Both the position numbers and the translations under genes were made by a program. 64,000 nt of DNA, from NCBI RefSeq assembly GCF_003606325.2, contig NZ_CP031843.2:496001-560000 (forward strand), given 5' to 3'. Source of the DNA: Bartonella kosoyi (lineage in GTDB: Bacteria > Pseudomonadota > Alphaproteobacteria > Rhizobiales > Rhizobiaceae). The notes under the pieces are model-generated. The model was not told the DNA's origin. It did no database searches and worked only from the letters and a program-made list of their open reading frames with translations. Of this stretch, positions 22,501 through 28,755 are shown piece after piece (the first letter of the stretch is position 1; every line of letters begins with the position of its first letter).

Positions 22501-25500
22501 TTGTTAAGCAAGCAAAAGAAACAGATCCGATTACCATAGGTAAAGAAGTCGCCGGCACTGAAGTTAATATTGCCAACAAGGATAGAGAGGATCGTACACT
22601 TTCTGGTATTAAGGCAGCAGAGAAAGATAATGAAGCAGTTAATAAAGCGCAACTTGATCAAAGTTTGGAGAAACTTTCTCACAGTCTTCAATCAGATGAT
22701 TCAGCGGTTGTTCTTTACGATAAGAAGGAAAATGGTGAGACAGATTATACAAATGTAACGCTTGGAAAAGGTCAAAAAGCAGCCCCTGTTGCATTGCATA
22801 ATGTTGCAGACGGTCAAATTGCTGACAAATCCCATGATGCGGTTACAGGCGGTCAGATTAACACGATCTCTCAAGATGTTGCTAAGTTTTTAGGTGGAGA
22901 TACAAGTTTTGAGAAAGGTGTCTTTACAGGACCAAGCTATAAATTATCGAGTGTTGATACACATGGTCAGGTAAAATCGACAGAGTTTAAAGATGTAGGT
23001 TCAGCATTTGCAGGTCTTGATACGAATATCAAGAATGTGAATGATCGAATTAAGGAAGTCTCAGAGGGAGTTGCCCAAGATTCTTTATCATGGAGCCAAG
23101 ATGACAATGCCTTTAGTGCGCAACATGGAGAAGGCAAAGACAGAACAGCAAGCAAGATTACCCACATTTTGGATGGTAATGTTACTAAGGGCTCTACGGA
23201 TGCGGTTAATGGTTCCCAACTTTATTCGATGAACAATACATTGGCGAGCTATTTGGGTGGTGGAGCTGAATACAAAGAAGGCAGCTGGGTAGCTCCAAGC
23301 TTCACAGTTAATACAGTGAATACTGCTGGCGATAAGGTTGAAGAGAAGAGCTATGATAGTGTTGCAGCAGCTTTTGAAGGAGTAGGAAGTTCTTTCACGA
23401 ATCTTCATAATGAAGTGACGAATGCCGTTACGGATATTAACAATCATATTAACAATGTTGTGAGTGATAGTCTTGTTAAGCAGGATGCTGAGAGCAAGGT
23501 GATCAAGATCGGTGCGGAAAAAGGTGGTACCAGCATTAACATTGCCAACAGTGGTGATGCCGCTCGGACCCTTACGGGCGTGAAAGCCGGATCGCTTACA
23601 GAAGCATCAACCGATGCCGTGAATGGCTCTCAGCTTTATTCGATGAATAATACGTTAGCGGGCTATTTAGGTGGTGGAGCTGAATATAAAGAAGGCAAAT
23701 GGGCAGCTCCAAGCTTCAAGGTTCATACAGTAAGTTCTGATGGTAGCAAGGTTGAAGAGCAGAGCTATAACACAGTAGCGGAAGCGTTTGCTGGAGTAGG
23801 AAGTTCTTTCACGAATATTCATAAAGAGCTTAAGAATGAGATTAACCAAGTTGTAGGAGACAGTCTTGTTAAGCAAGATGAGCAGACCCATGTTATTGCA
23901 GTTGGAGGTGAAAAGAGCGGAACTGAAGTTACGTTTGCGAATACTGATGGAGCGTCACGGAGCCTCACAGGTGTAAAAGCAGGAGCGCTCACCGAAACAT
24001 CGACAGACGCAGTCAATGGTAGTCAGCTTTTTGCGACCAATCAGAATGTTACGACAGTAAGGAATGATCTTAAAACAGTTTCTGAGAATACTTCGAAGTA
24101 CTTAGGAGGTGGAGCCGATGTATTAAAAGGTGTTGCACCGACTTATACGGTTCAGGATAAGAGTTATCAGAGTGTAGCGGAAGCATTTAGTGGTGTTGAT
24201 CGTTCATTCACACAGCTTCATGAAGAGATTTCAAAGAATACGAATGAGGTTAGTGAAAATATTAAGCAGAATGCGTTGTTATGGAGTGAATCTGAGAAAG
24301 CCTTTAGCGCTCAGCATGGAGAAGGCAAAGAAAGAACCTCTAGCAAGATCACGTCTCTTGCGAATGGAGATATTACTGCAAACTCCACGGATGCGGTGAA
24401 TGGATCACAGCTATATTCGATGAACAATACACTTGCGAGCTATTTTGGTGGTGGTGCTAAGTTTGAGAATGGTCAGTGGATTTCTCCAAGCTTTAAGGTT
24501 AATACTGTGAGTGCTGATGGTAGCAAGGTTGAAGAGCAGAGCTATGATGATGTAGCGAAAGCCTTTGCGAGTGTTGGTACATCTTTCAGCAATCTTCATA
24601 ATGAGATGACGAATGCTGTTACGAATATCAACAATCAGATTAGCCAAGTTGTTAGTGATAATCTTGTTAAGCAGGATGCTACAACGAACCTCATCAACAT
24701 TGGTAAAGAAGTAGCAGGCAGTGAAATCAATATTGCCAACAAGGATCAAGGGGATCGTACACTTTCTGGTGTTAAGGCAGCAGAAAATGATAATGAAGCG
24801 GTTAATAAAGCTCAGCTTGATCAAAGTTTGGAGCAGCTTTCTAACAGTCTTCAATCAGATGATTCAGCGGTTGTTCTTTACGATAAGAAGGAAAATGGTG
24901 AGACTGATTATACGAGTGTAACTCTAGGAAAAGGCTCGAATGCAGCCCCTGTTGCATTGCATAATGTTGCTGATGGTCAAATTGCTGAGAATTCGCATGA
25001 TGCGGTTACAGGCGGTCAGATTAACACGATCTCTCAAGATGTTGCTAAGTTTTTAGGTGGGGATACAGCCTTTAAAGATGGTACCTTTACAGGTCCAACC
25101 TATAAGTTATCTCAGGTTGATGAAAAGGGAGAAGCGCATCAGGCAGAGTTTAAAGATGTAGGTTCTGCGTTTACTGGTCTTGATACGAATATCAAGAATG
25201 TGAACAATCATCTCACGAATGTTGTGCAAGACTTTACTCAACAAATCACGGATATTACTGAGGAAGTTAAGGGTGATGCGTTGTTATGGAGTGAAGATAA
25301 AGAGGCATTTGTAGCGACCCATGGCACTGATGCTGAGAAGAAGAATAGCAAGATCACGTCTCTTGCGAATGGAGATATTACTGCAAACTCCACGGATGCG
25401 GTGAATGGATCACAGCTATATTCGATGAACAATACACTTGCGAGCTATTTTGGTGGTGGTGCTAAGTTTGAGAATGGTCAGTGGATTTCTCCAAGCTTTA

Positions 25501-27155
25501 AGGTTAATACTGTGAGTGCTGATGGTAGCAAGGTTGAAGAGCAGAGCTATGATGATGTAGCGAAAGCCTTTGCGAGTGTTGGTACATCTTTCAGCAATCT
25601 TCATAATGAGCTTAAGAATGAAATCAGCCAAGTTGTTAGTGATAGTCTTGTTAAGCAGGATGAAGAGAGTAAGGTCATCAAGATTGGTGCAGAAAAAGAG
25701 GGAACAGAAATCACCATAGCCAATAGTGATGGTGCAGTACGTAGTCTCTCTGGTGTAAAGGCAGGGACCCTTTCAGCAGATTCAACAGAAGCCGTAAATG
25801 GATCACAGCTATATTCGATGAATCAGACGCTTGCGAGCTATTTTGGTGGCGGAGCTAAGTTTGAGAATGGTCAATGGATTTCTCCAAGCTTTAAGATATT
25901 GAGCTTTAACGAGGATGGAAGTTCTGAAGAAACGAGTTATAATAATGTTGCTGCAGCTTTTGCGGGTGTGAATCAATCATTCACGAAGCTTCACCATGAG
26001 CTTTCAGAGACTGTTGAGCAGAATGCGTTGTTGTGGAGTGATGCGGATGAATCCTTTGTTGCACTTCATGGCAAAGGTTCAGAGAAGCACAATAGTAAGC
26101 TTAGCCATCTTGTTGATGGAGATATTTCTGCGGGTTCGACAGAAGCGATTACGGGTAACCAGTTGTATCATTTGAATCAGACGTTAGCGGCTTATTTAGG
26201 CGGTGGAGCGCGTTATCAGGGAGGACAATGGACAGCACCTGAATTCCAAATAACGCAGTTCAAGAGTGATGGCAGTTCTTCAGAGAGTAAGAGCTATGAT
26301 AATGTAGCCGGTGCATTTGAAGGCGTTAATGGAAGTTTGTCAGGTATTAACGATCGGATTAATAATGTCGCTGAAAATGTTACGTCGAACAGTTTGAGTT
26401 GGAACGAAGAGTTAGGAGGCTATGATGGTCGTCATGATGGTAAGGACAGTAAGATTACGCATGTAGCGGATGGTGACATATCGGAAGGCTCGAAAGAAGT
26501 TGTGAATGGGGGACAGCTCTGGGAGACGAACCAGAAAGTTTCTGCGGTTGAAAACCGTGTAGAGAGCATAGATCAACATGTTAAGGATGTTGAAAGTGCG
26601 GTTACGAACGGTGCTGTTAACTACGATAAGGATGCTGATGGCAATAAGACGAATAAAGTTACGTTAGTTGGAGGTAATGAAAGTGATCCTGTATTGATAG
26701 ATAATGTAGCGGAAGGTCGGATTGAGAGTGGTTCGAAGGAAGCTATCAATGGCGGTCAATTGCATGATTATACGGAACAGCAGATGAAGATAGTTCTTGA
26801 AGATGCGAAGAAGTATACGGATGATCATATTACTGATATAGTCAACAATGGTGTTAGTGAGTCCAAAGCATATACAGATATGAAGTTTGAGACGTTAAAT
26901 TATGCCGTTGAGGATGTCCGGAAAGAAGCAAGACAGGCTGCGGCTATTGGTTTGGCGGTATCTAATTTGAGTTATGATGATACGCCAGGAAAATTAAGCT
27001 TTTCATTTGGTAGTGGTTTGTGGCGCAGCCAATCTGCCTTTGCTATTGGGGCTGGTTATATGTCTGAAAATGGAAAGATTCGTTCTAATGTGTCAGCAAC
27101 GAGTGCTGGAGGTCATTGGGGTGTAGGTGCTGGATTTAGGATCACATTGAACTAA
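13560..27155 (+). CDS. BadA/Vomp-family trimeric autotransporter adhesin, copy 3 (4531 aa, giant)
   Basis: This is the largest gene in the window, a type Vc autotransporter adhesin. The start at MKKLYATQR follows the shared leader. The signal region ends near NISPVFAS (residue 41). Residues 42-150 are unlike those of the other copies and include C78; C164 lies at the start of the YadA-like head (about 150-400). Cysteines are otherwise absent from these four proteins. Neck, Trp-ring and GIN units follow. The stalk is very long, with about 26 FGG-type modules by hand count, interleaved DALL segments and coiled coils. An 853-bp stretch occurs twice inside the gene. The 3' part from about 22050 to 26965 appears identical to adhesin 4. 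The last 75 or so residues form the anchor (HWGVGAGFRITLN), followed by a strong terminator. The frame is intact. Family is certain; function beyond adhesion is inferred. Confidence 0.95.
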   Translation: MKKLYATQRASTLKVFRFSFVKALSLATATTFLSNISPVFASNLAITGAKVLSQDNPNVNYSKGSHGSIVLSGDDDYCGADNVIGRGGTTKRGGKKITAEEEYRRFLEEVKFGNFSPYSHSDKQLVWTGNGQTSGNIGYMGGLTSGDANIMPEAFGVYSFATGCGSAAQGSYSTAFGANATALTGGSLAFGVASLAAGKVSIAVGVGSEAKGDSSVALGGLANAAGEISVAIGHKAQSTGKFAITMGDQAQATKEDSLAIGRMAHALGKSSTALGSEYNVKSEHGDNDYTTAQGDYSTALGAVSKALEYGSTAVGHRAYATQKEAVSIGFYSRAKADHAVALGADSIATVEAGVAGYSPFLQGVATDTTFTWKSTYGAVSVGDITNGKTRQIGGVAAGSANTDAVNVAQLKSLKMYVDKGWKLSVDGKNAKAVGIDNTVDFATGSNNLSITKGEKDNNIKFDLAKNITLDSVTAGKNIFDATGLKITDGPQITTAGINAGSKRITNVANGTDTTDAVNFGQLDKAKKEVQEQVEKQVQEVEKQIASNSFVKQDAVTQHITIGKDTGGDKIDITNNNKETRTLTGIKNGDISKDSKEAVTGSQLFETNQSVNTVSSNLQTAATDIAKSFGGGAGYKDGKWTDPTFTVKTVTDEGNEENATYHNVAEALTGVGTSITNVKNEITKEVNNTINTVKGDSLLWSADDQAFSAQHKNEGAKANSKITHLLDGNIASGSTDAITGNQLYSLGDKVATYFGGNARYENGVWTDPTFKIKRVKADGTEDEQNYTSVAAAFEGVGTAFTNIKNEMTNQINNAITNVQGDSLIKKDPKTNYITIGKEVAGGEINIANNANEARTLSGVKDAVKNNEAVNKGQFDKGIENVSKDITNKFNDFTQNITNITQQVQGDALLWSESENAFIAAHGKDDAKTNSKITHLLDGNIASDSTDAITGKQLYTLGDKVAQSFGGDARYENGEWTSPTFKIKTVNGEGEEKEETYKNVSEALTGVGTSITNVQNKVTEQINNVVSQVAANSFVQQDDTTKRITIGAKEEGSEINIANKNNEDRILSGVKEATKNNEAVNKAQLDTNIKKVEEKLAEAVGNVTQQVQGDALLWSNTDNAFVADHKKDGVKTKSKITHLSDGNIASGSTDAVTGGQLYSMNEQLATYLGGGAGYDEKGNWKAPSFKVKTVKADGNSEEKNYSNVSAAFEGVGTSITNVQNKITNEITNQINHLQSDDSAVVHYDKQKNGAIDYASVTFGGKDKTLTALHNIADGQIADKSHDAITGGQINSISQDVARFLGGGAAFSGGAFTQPTYKLSQVDANGKVNPTEFKDVGSAFSGLDENIKNVNDRIKEVSEGVAQDSLNWNEKENAFVAKHGDEKTNSKIKYLANGDINSSSSDAVAGSQLYSLGSNVAQSLGGGAGYENGKWIAPTFKVKTVKDDGASGEESYSNVAEALTGVGTSFTNIKNEITNQINHLQSDDSAVVHYDKKEKDEIDYTSVTFGKGKDSAAVGLHNVADGQIADKSHDAVTGGQINTLSQDVAHFLGGEATFKDGTFTGPTYKLSSVSEEGTVTDKSFTDVGSAFSGLDNNIKNVNDRIKEVSEGVAQDSLSWSKDDNAFSAQHGEGKERKASKITHVLDGNIASGSTDAVTGGQLYSMNNTLASYFGGGAEYKEGKWVSPNFKVNTVNVAGNKVEEKSYDNVSAAFEGVGSSFTNLHNEVTNAITDINNHINDVVSDSLVKQDADSKVIKIGAETGGTSINIANSGDAARTLTGVKAGALTETSTDAVNGSQLYSMNNTLASYFGGGAEYKGGKWVSPNFKVNTVSADGDKVEEKSYKTVAEAFAGVGSSFTNIHKELKNEINQVVGDSLVKQDEKTHVIAVGGEKSGTKVTFANTDGAARALTDVKAGELTEASTDAVNGSQLFATNQNVTTVTNDLKTVSDNTSKSLGGGADVLKGVSPTYTVQDKSYQSVADAFGGVDRSFTKLHEEITQNTNDVSENIKQNALLWSDEDHAFVATHGTDGDKKNSKITSLANGSVTEGSTDAINGSQLYETNQHVSTVSKTLDTAATDIAKSFGGGAKYESDQWIAPTFKVLQFSGDGKSSEETYNNVADAFAGVNSSFKGIHNEMTNAVTNINNQIDQVVSDSLVKKDATTNLITIGKEVAGTEVNIANKDQEARTLSGVKAAVNDNEAVNKGQLDKSLEQLSNSLQSDDSAVVLYDKKDNGETDYASVTFGKGQNAAPVALHNIADGQIADKSHDAVTGGQINTLSQDVAHFLGGEATFKDGTFTGPTYKLSSVSEEGTVTDKSFTDVGSAFSGLDNNIKNVNDRIKEVSEGVAQDSLSWSKDDNAFSAQHGEGKERKASKITHVLDGNIASGSTDAVTGGQLYSMNNTLASYFGGGAEYKEGKWVSPNFKVNTVNVAGNKVEEKSYDNVSAAFEGVGSSFTNLHNEVTNAITDINNHINDVVSDSLVKQDADSKVIKIGAETGGTSINIANSGDAARTLTGVKAGALTETSTDAVNGSQLYSMNNTLASYLGGGAGYDHEGKWSAPSFKVKKFDDNGKETEQEYTTVAEAFEGVNQSFTNIHNEVNEQINQVVGDSLVKQNEKTHVISVGGETNGTQVNFANSDGIERVLSGVKAGKLSANSTEAVNGSQLYSLGDNVAQYFGGGAEYKEGNWTGPSFKVKTVKDNGESEEQEYKNVAEALTGVGTSFTNIKNEITNQINHLQSDDSAVVHYDKNEKDEIDYTSVTLGKGKNSTAVGLHNVADGQIANGSHDAITGGQINTIGESIAKFLGGEASFKEGGLTQPTYKLSDVSTEGKVTDKTFTDVGSAFTGLDKNIKNVNDRIKEVSEGVAQDSLLWSNDHNAFVATHGEKKANSRITSLADGNIASGSTDAITGNQLYSLNSMISTYLGGGTKYENGVWTAPDFKVKQFNKDGHPEEQIYHNVADAFAGVSTSITDVHNEVNNQISQVVSDSLVKQAKETDPITIGKEVAGTEVNIANKDREDRTLSGIKAAEKDNEAVNKAQLDQSLEKLSHSLQSDDSAVVLYDKKENGETDYTNVTLGKGQKAAPVALHNVADGQIADKSHDAVTGGQINTISQDVAKFLGGDTSFEKGVFTGPSYKLSSVDTHGQVKSTEFKDVGSAFAGLDTNIKNVNDRIKEVSEGVAQDSLSWSQDDNAFSAQHGEGKDRTASKITHILDGNVTKGSTDAVNGSQLYSMNNTLASYLGGGAEYKEGSWVAPSFTVNTVNTAGDKVEEKSYDSVAAAFEGVGSSFTNLHNEVTNAVTDINNHINNVVSDSLVKQDAESKVIKIGAEKGGTSINIANSGDAARTLTGVKAGSLTEASTDAVNGSQLYSMNNTLAGYLGGGAEYKEGKWAAPSFKVHTVSSDGSKVEEQSYNTVAEAFAGVGSSFTNIHKELKNEINQVVGDSLVKQDEQTHVIAVGGEKSGTEVTFANTDGASRSLTGVKAGALTETSTDAVNGSQLFATNQNVTTVRNDLKTVSENTSKYLGGGADVLKGVAPTYTVQDKSYQSVAEAFSGVDRSFTQLHEEISKNTNEVSENIKQNALLWSESEKAFSAQHGEGKERTSSKITSLANGDITANSTDAVNGSQLYSMNNTLASYFGGGAKFENGQWISPSFKVNTVSADGSKVEEQSYDDVAKAFASVGTSFSNLHNEMTNAVTNINNQISQVVSDNLVKQDATTNLINIGKEVAGSEINIANKDQGDRTLSGVKAAENDNEAVNKAQLDQSLEQLSNSLQSDDSAVVLYDKKENGETDYTSVTLGKGSNAAPVALHNVADGQIAENSHDAVTGGQINTISQDVAKFLGGDTAFKDGTFTGPTYKLSQVDEKGEAHQAEFKDVGSAFTGLDTNIKNVNNHLTNVVQDFTQQITDITEEVKGDALLWSEDKEAFVATHGTDAEKKNSKITSLANGDITANSTDAVNGSQLYSMNNTLASYFGGGAKFENGQWISPSFKVNTVSADGSKVEEQSYDDVAKAFASVGTSFSNLHNELKNEISQVVSDSLVKQDEESKVIKIGAEKEGTEITIANSDGAVRSLSGVKAGTLSADSTEAVNGSQLYSMNQTLASYFGGGAKFENGQWISPSFKILSFNEDGSSEETSYNNVAAAFAGVNQSFTKLHHELSETVEQNALLWSDADESFVALHGKGSEKHNSKLSHLVDGDISAGSTEAITGNQLYHLNQTLAAYLGGGARYQGGQWTAPEFQITQFKSDGSSSESKSYDNVAGAFEGVNGSLSGINDRINNVAENVTSNSLSWNEELGGYDGRHDGKDSKITHVADGDISEGSKEVVNGGQLWETNQKVSAVENRVESIDQHVKDVESAVTNGAVNYDKDADGNKTNKVTLVGGNESDPVLIDNVAEGRIESGSKEAINGGQLHDYTEQQMKIVLEDAKKYTDDHITDIVNNGVSESKAYTDMKFETLNYAVEDVRKEARQAAAIGLAVSNLSYDDTPGKLSFSFGSGLWRSQSAFAIGAGYMSENGKIRSNVSATSAGGHWGVGAGFRITLN
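18118..18970 (+). repeat. 853-bp internal duplication in adhesin copy 3, copy A
   Basis: This segment is repeated at 20320-21172, offset by 2202 bases (734 codons), with no difference seen. It covers FGG, coiled-coil and DALL-like modules of the stalk. Flanking sequence diverges at both ends. Confidence 0.85.
20320..21172 (+). repeat. 853-bp internal duplication in adhesin copy 3, copy B
   Basis: This is the second copy of 18118-18970. The duplication is in frame and not adjacent, with about 1.35 kb between the copies. That suggests gene conversion within the stalk or an older tandem array partly overwritten. Confidence 0.85.
22050..26965 (+). repeat. 4.9-kb tract shared with adhesin 4, copy in adhesin 3
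   Basis: From 22050 to 26965 every base I compared matches 35494-40409 at a constant offset of 13444. The next base on each side differs (22049 C against T; 26966 T against C). Upstream, from about 21180, the two genes remain alignable but with scattered substitutions. The right edge falls in the anchor domain. Confidence 0.85.
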
Positions 27156-27174
27156 CAGTAAAAAATTCAAAAAT

Positions 27175-27217
27175 AAATTTCCCTTCTCTTAAAACTAAGA
27201 TGAAGGGAAATTTCTTT
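27175..27217 (+). terminator. Rho-independent terminator after adhesin copy 3
   Basis: AAATTTCCCTTC pairs perfectly with GAAGGGAAATTT across a 15-base loop, and CTTT follows. The hairpin begins about 20 bases after the stop codon. It is the strongest terminator in the adhesin island. Confidence 0.85.
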
Positions 27218-27479
27218 AAACACTTACGAATACCGATAGGGAATAAAGGAGTATTATCAATAGATATGCTTATTTTACTTTTTCACTGGTAAGTGCGTTG
27301 TGAAAAAATCAATTATCATATTAAAGTGGAGCGATTTGAGTATGCTGTATTTTCTCTGACTTTTATTGTTGTATAAAGAGTATTCCTTGGAACTTTAAAG
27401 GTTGTCTTTTTGTCAAATATTTTCTTTATAATAAAGAAAGAAATAAAATAGTGCCCTTAATCATAAGGGTATAATTTTT
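27218..27479. other. Intergenic DNA before the adhesin remnant
   Basis: AT-rich DNA with no supported gene. It sits between the terminator of adhesin 3 and the first recognisable remnant of a decayed adhesin. Confidence 0.4.
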
Positions 27480-27928
27480 GCTGATAAAAATATGCAGTAC
27501 GTTGTTTATAATGTTGCTAATGGTTAGACTACAGGGGGGCAAGTATTATCAGTTGCTATTTTCACTCGAGATCCTTTGTATGATTATACGGATGAATGCT
27601 TTAACAATATTGTCAATAATATTGTTAATGAGGTAAAATCTTATACAGATATAAAGAGTTTGAAGCATTAAGGTATGAAATTAGGGAAATTCGCAAAGAA
27701 TCGCGACAGGCAGCGGCAATAAGTTTAGCGGTATCGAATTTGAGTTATGAAGAAACGCCTGGTTCTATAAGTTTATCAATAGGCACGGGGATGTGGCGCA
27801 ATCAATCAGCCTTTGCCGTCGGAGCAGGTTATATTTCTAAAAATGGCAGAATTCGTTCTAATATATCCGCTACGAGTTCTAGTAGTCATTGGGGGGTAGG
27901 AGCGGGTTTAAGAGTAAAACTGAATTGA
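27480..27928 (+). pseudogene. Decayed 3' end of a fifth adhesin gene
   Basis: This stretch resembles the last part of adhesin 2: a stalk fragment (ATAATGTTGCTAATGGT), the coiled coil before the anchor (AAATCTTATACAGAT) and the whole anchor domain. A two-base insertion relative to adhesin 2 (AAAGAGTTTGAAG at about 27651-27663) shifts the frame, an in-frame TAG interrupts the early part, and the head and most of the stalk are gone. The last 62 codons (27740-27928, ending HWGVGAGLRVKLN) remain open but have no signal peptide or start signals. It is most likely not expressed. It marks the junction of a past duplication of the segment adhesin 2 3' end, spacer, adhesin 3. Confidence 0.85.
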
Positions 27929-28696
27929 TAGGGATTATTTAATCTTGTCGATGCATTTTGCATTTATATTTTTCTTTTATGAAGAATTAAGAATATTTTA
28001 TGTCTGCAAAAAGCTTTCTATAGCAACAAATTTATTTATAAACTCTCAAAATTTTTCTAGAAATTTTTACTTAAACTGTTGAAAAAAGATCACATAGTTC
28101 TGTAAAAATATTCAAATTGATAAAAATTGTTATTTTTATGTTGCTATTTTATTGTAGGGGGTTTAGGGCTACATAAAGTACATTAGTAAGACTCATTTTG
28201 ATCGAAATAACAATTCAAAGGGGGAGGATAAGTAATGCGCAAGAATTGGAACACATTAAAAAACCAGACTTACATCGCTGCATTATATTTAACAAAACAA
28301 CAGAATAGCTAGATAAGTTTTATTAAGGAATTTAAATTCTTTTTAATATTATGGCTTTTTATTGATCTAAAGACTAAATAAATAGCGCTCCTTAATGAAA
28401 AAAAATAAACAACAATAAAACTACTCCTGTTAATTTTCATGAAACAACTGAATATTTAATAAATAAAATGCTTTTAATATCTAAAAACCTCAAAGATTTC
28501 CTTTCAACTGCATAAAGTAAACCGTAACCTAAATTTTATTAGAATCTAAATGTACCTTTTTATGTTTTTATAAACATATTTCCCAAACTTCTCATTTAGA
28601 CTTCATTACAGAAAGCACACACAAAACACTCAAAACGTCTTTATTCAAAGAGGCACTCTCAACTTCCAATTATATCCAACCGAGTGGCTAACAGAA
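27929..28696 (+). repeat. Intergenic block duplicated from 12716-13500, copy B
   Basis: The sequence matches the spacer between adhesins 2 and 3 along its length with small differences, including the stretches near GTTGAAAAAAGATCACATA, CATTTTGATCGAAATAA and AACGTCTTTATTCAAAGA. Together with the adhesin remnant on its left and adhesin 4 on its right, it repeats the layout of the upstream unit. Confidence 0.8.
28548..28565 (+). promoter_or_regulatory. Degenerate upstream copy of the adhesin leader block (gene 4)
   Basis: AAATGTACCTTTTTATGT is a one-base-shorter, substituted version of the block at 13341-13359. It sits at the matching place before adhesin 4. Confidence 0.35.
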
Positions 28697-28755
28697 AAAT
28701 ATGTCTTTTTTATGTTTTGGATGTGTTTTCAGATTTTTTCATTGGAGAGTTTGTT
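28697..28755 (+). promoter_or_regulatory. Shared adhesin leader element and ribosome binding site (gene 4)
   Basis: AAATATGTCTTTTTTATGT at 28697-28715 and TTTTTTCATTGGAG lie ahead of ATG 28756, with the GGAG 8 bases before the start. It is almost identical to the leader of adhesin 3. The in-frame ATG at 28684 lies upstream of this element and is less likely to be used. Confidence 0.6.

Noticed and set aside
27740..27928. 62-codon frame matching the adhesin anchor, considered as a functional small gene
   Set aside because: It lacks a signal peptide and start signals and follows a frameshifted, shortened adhesin sequence, so it is better explained as part of a pseudogene.
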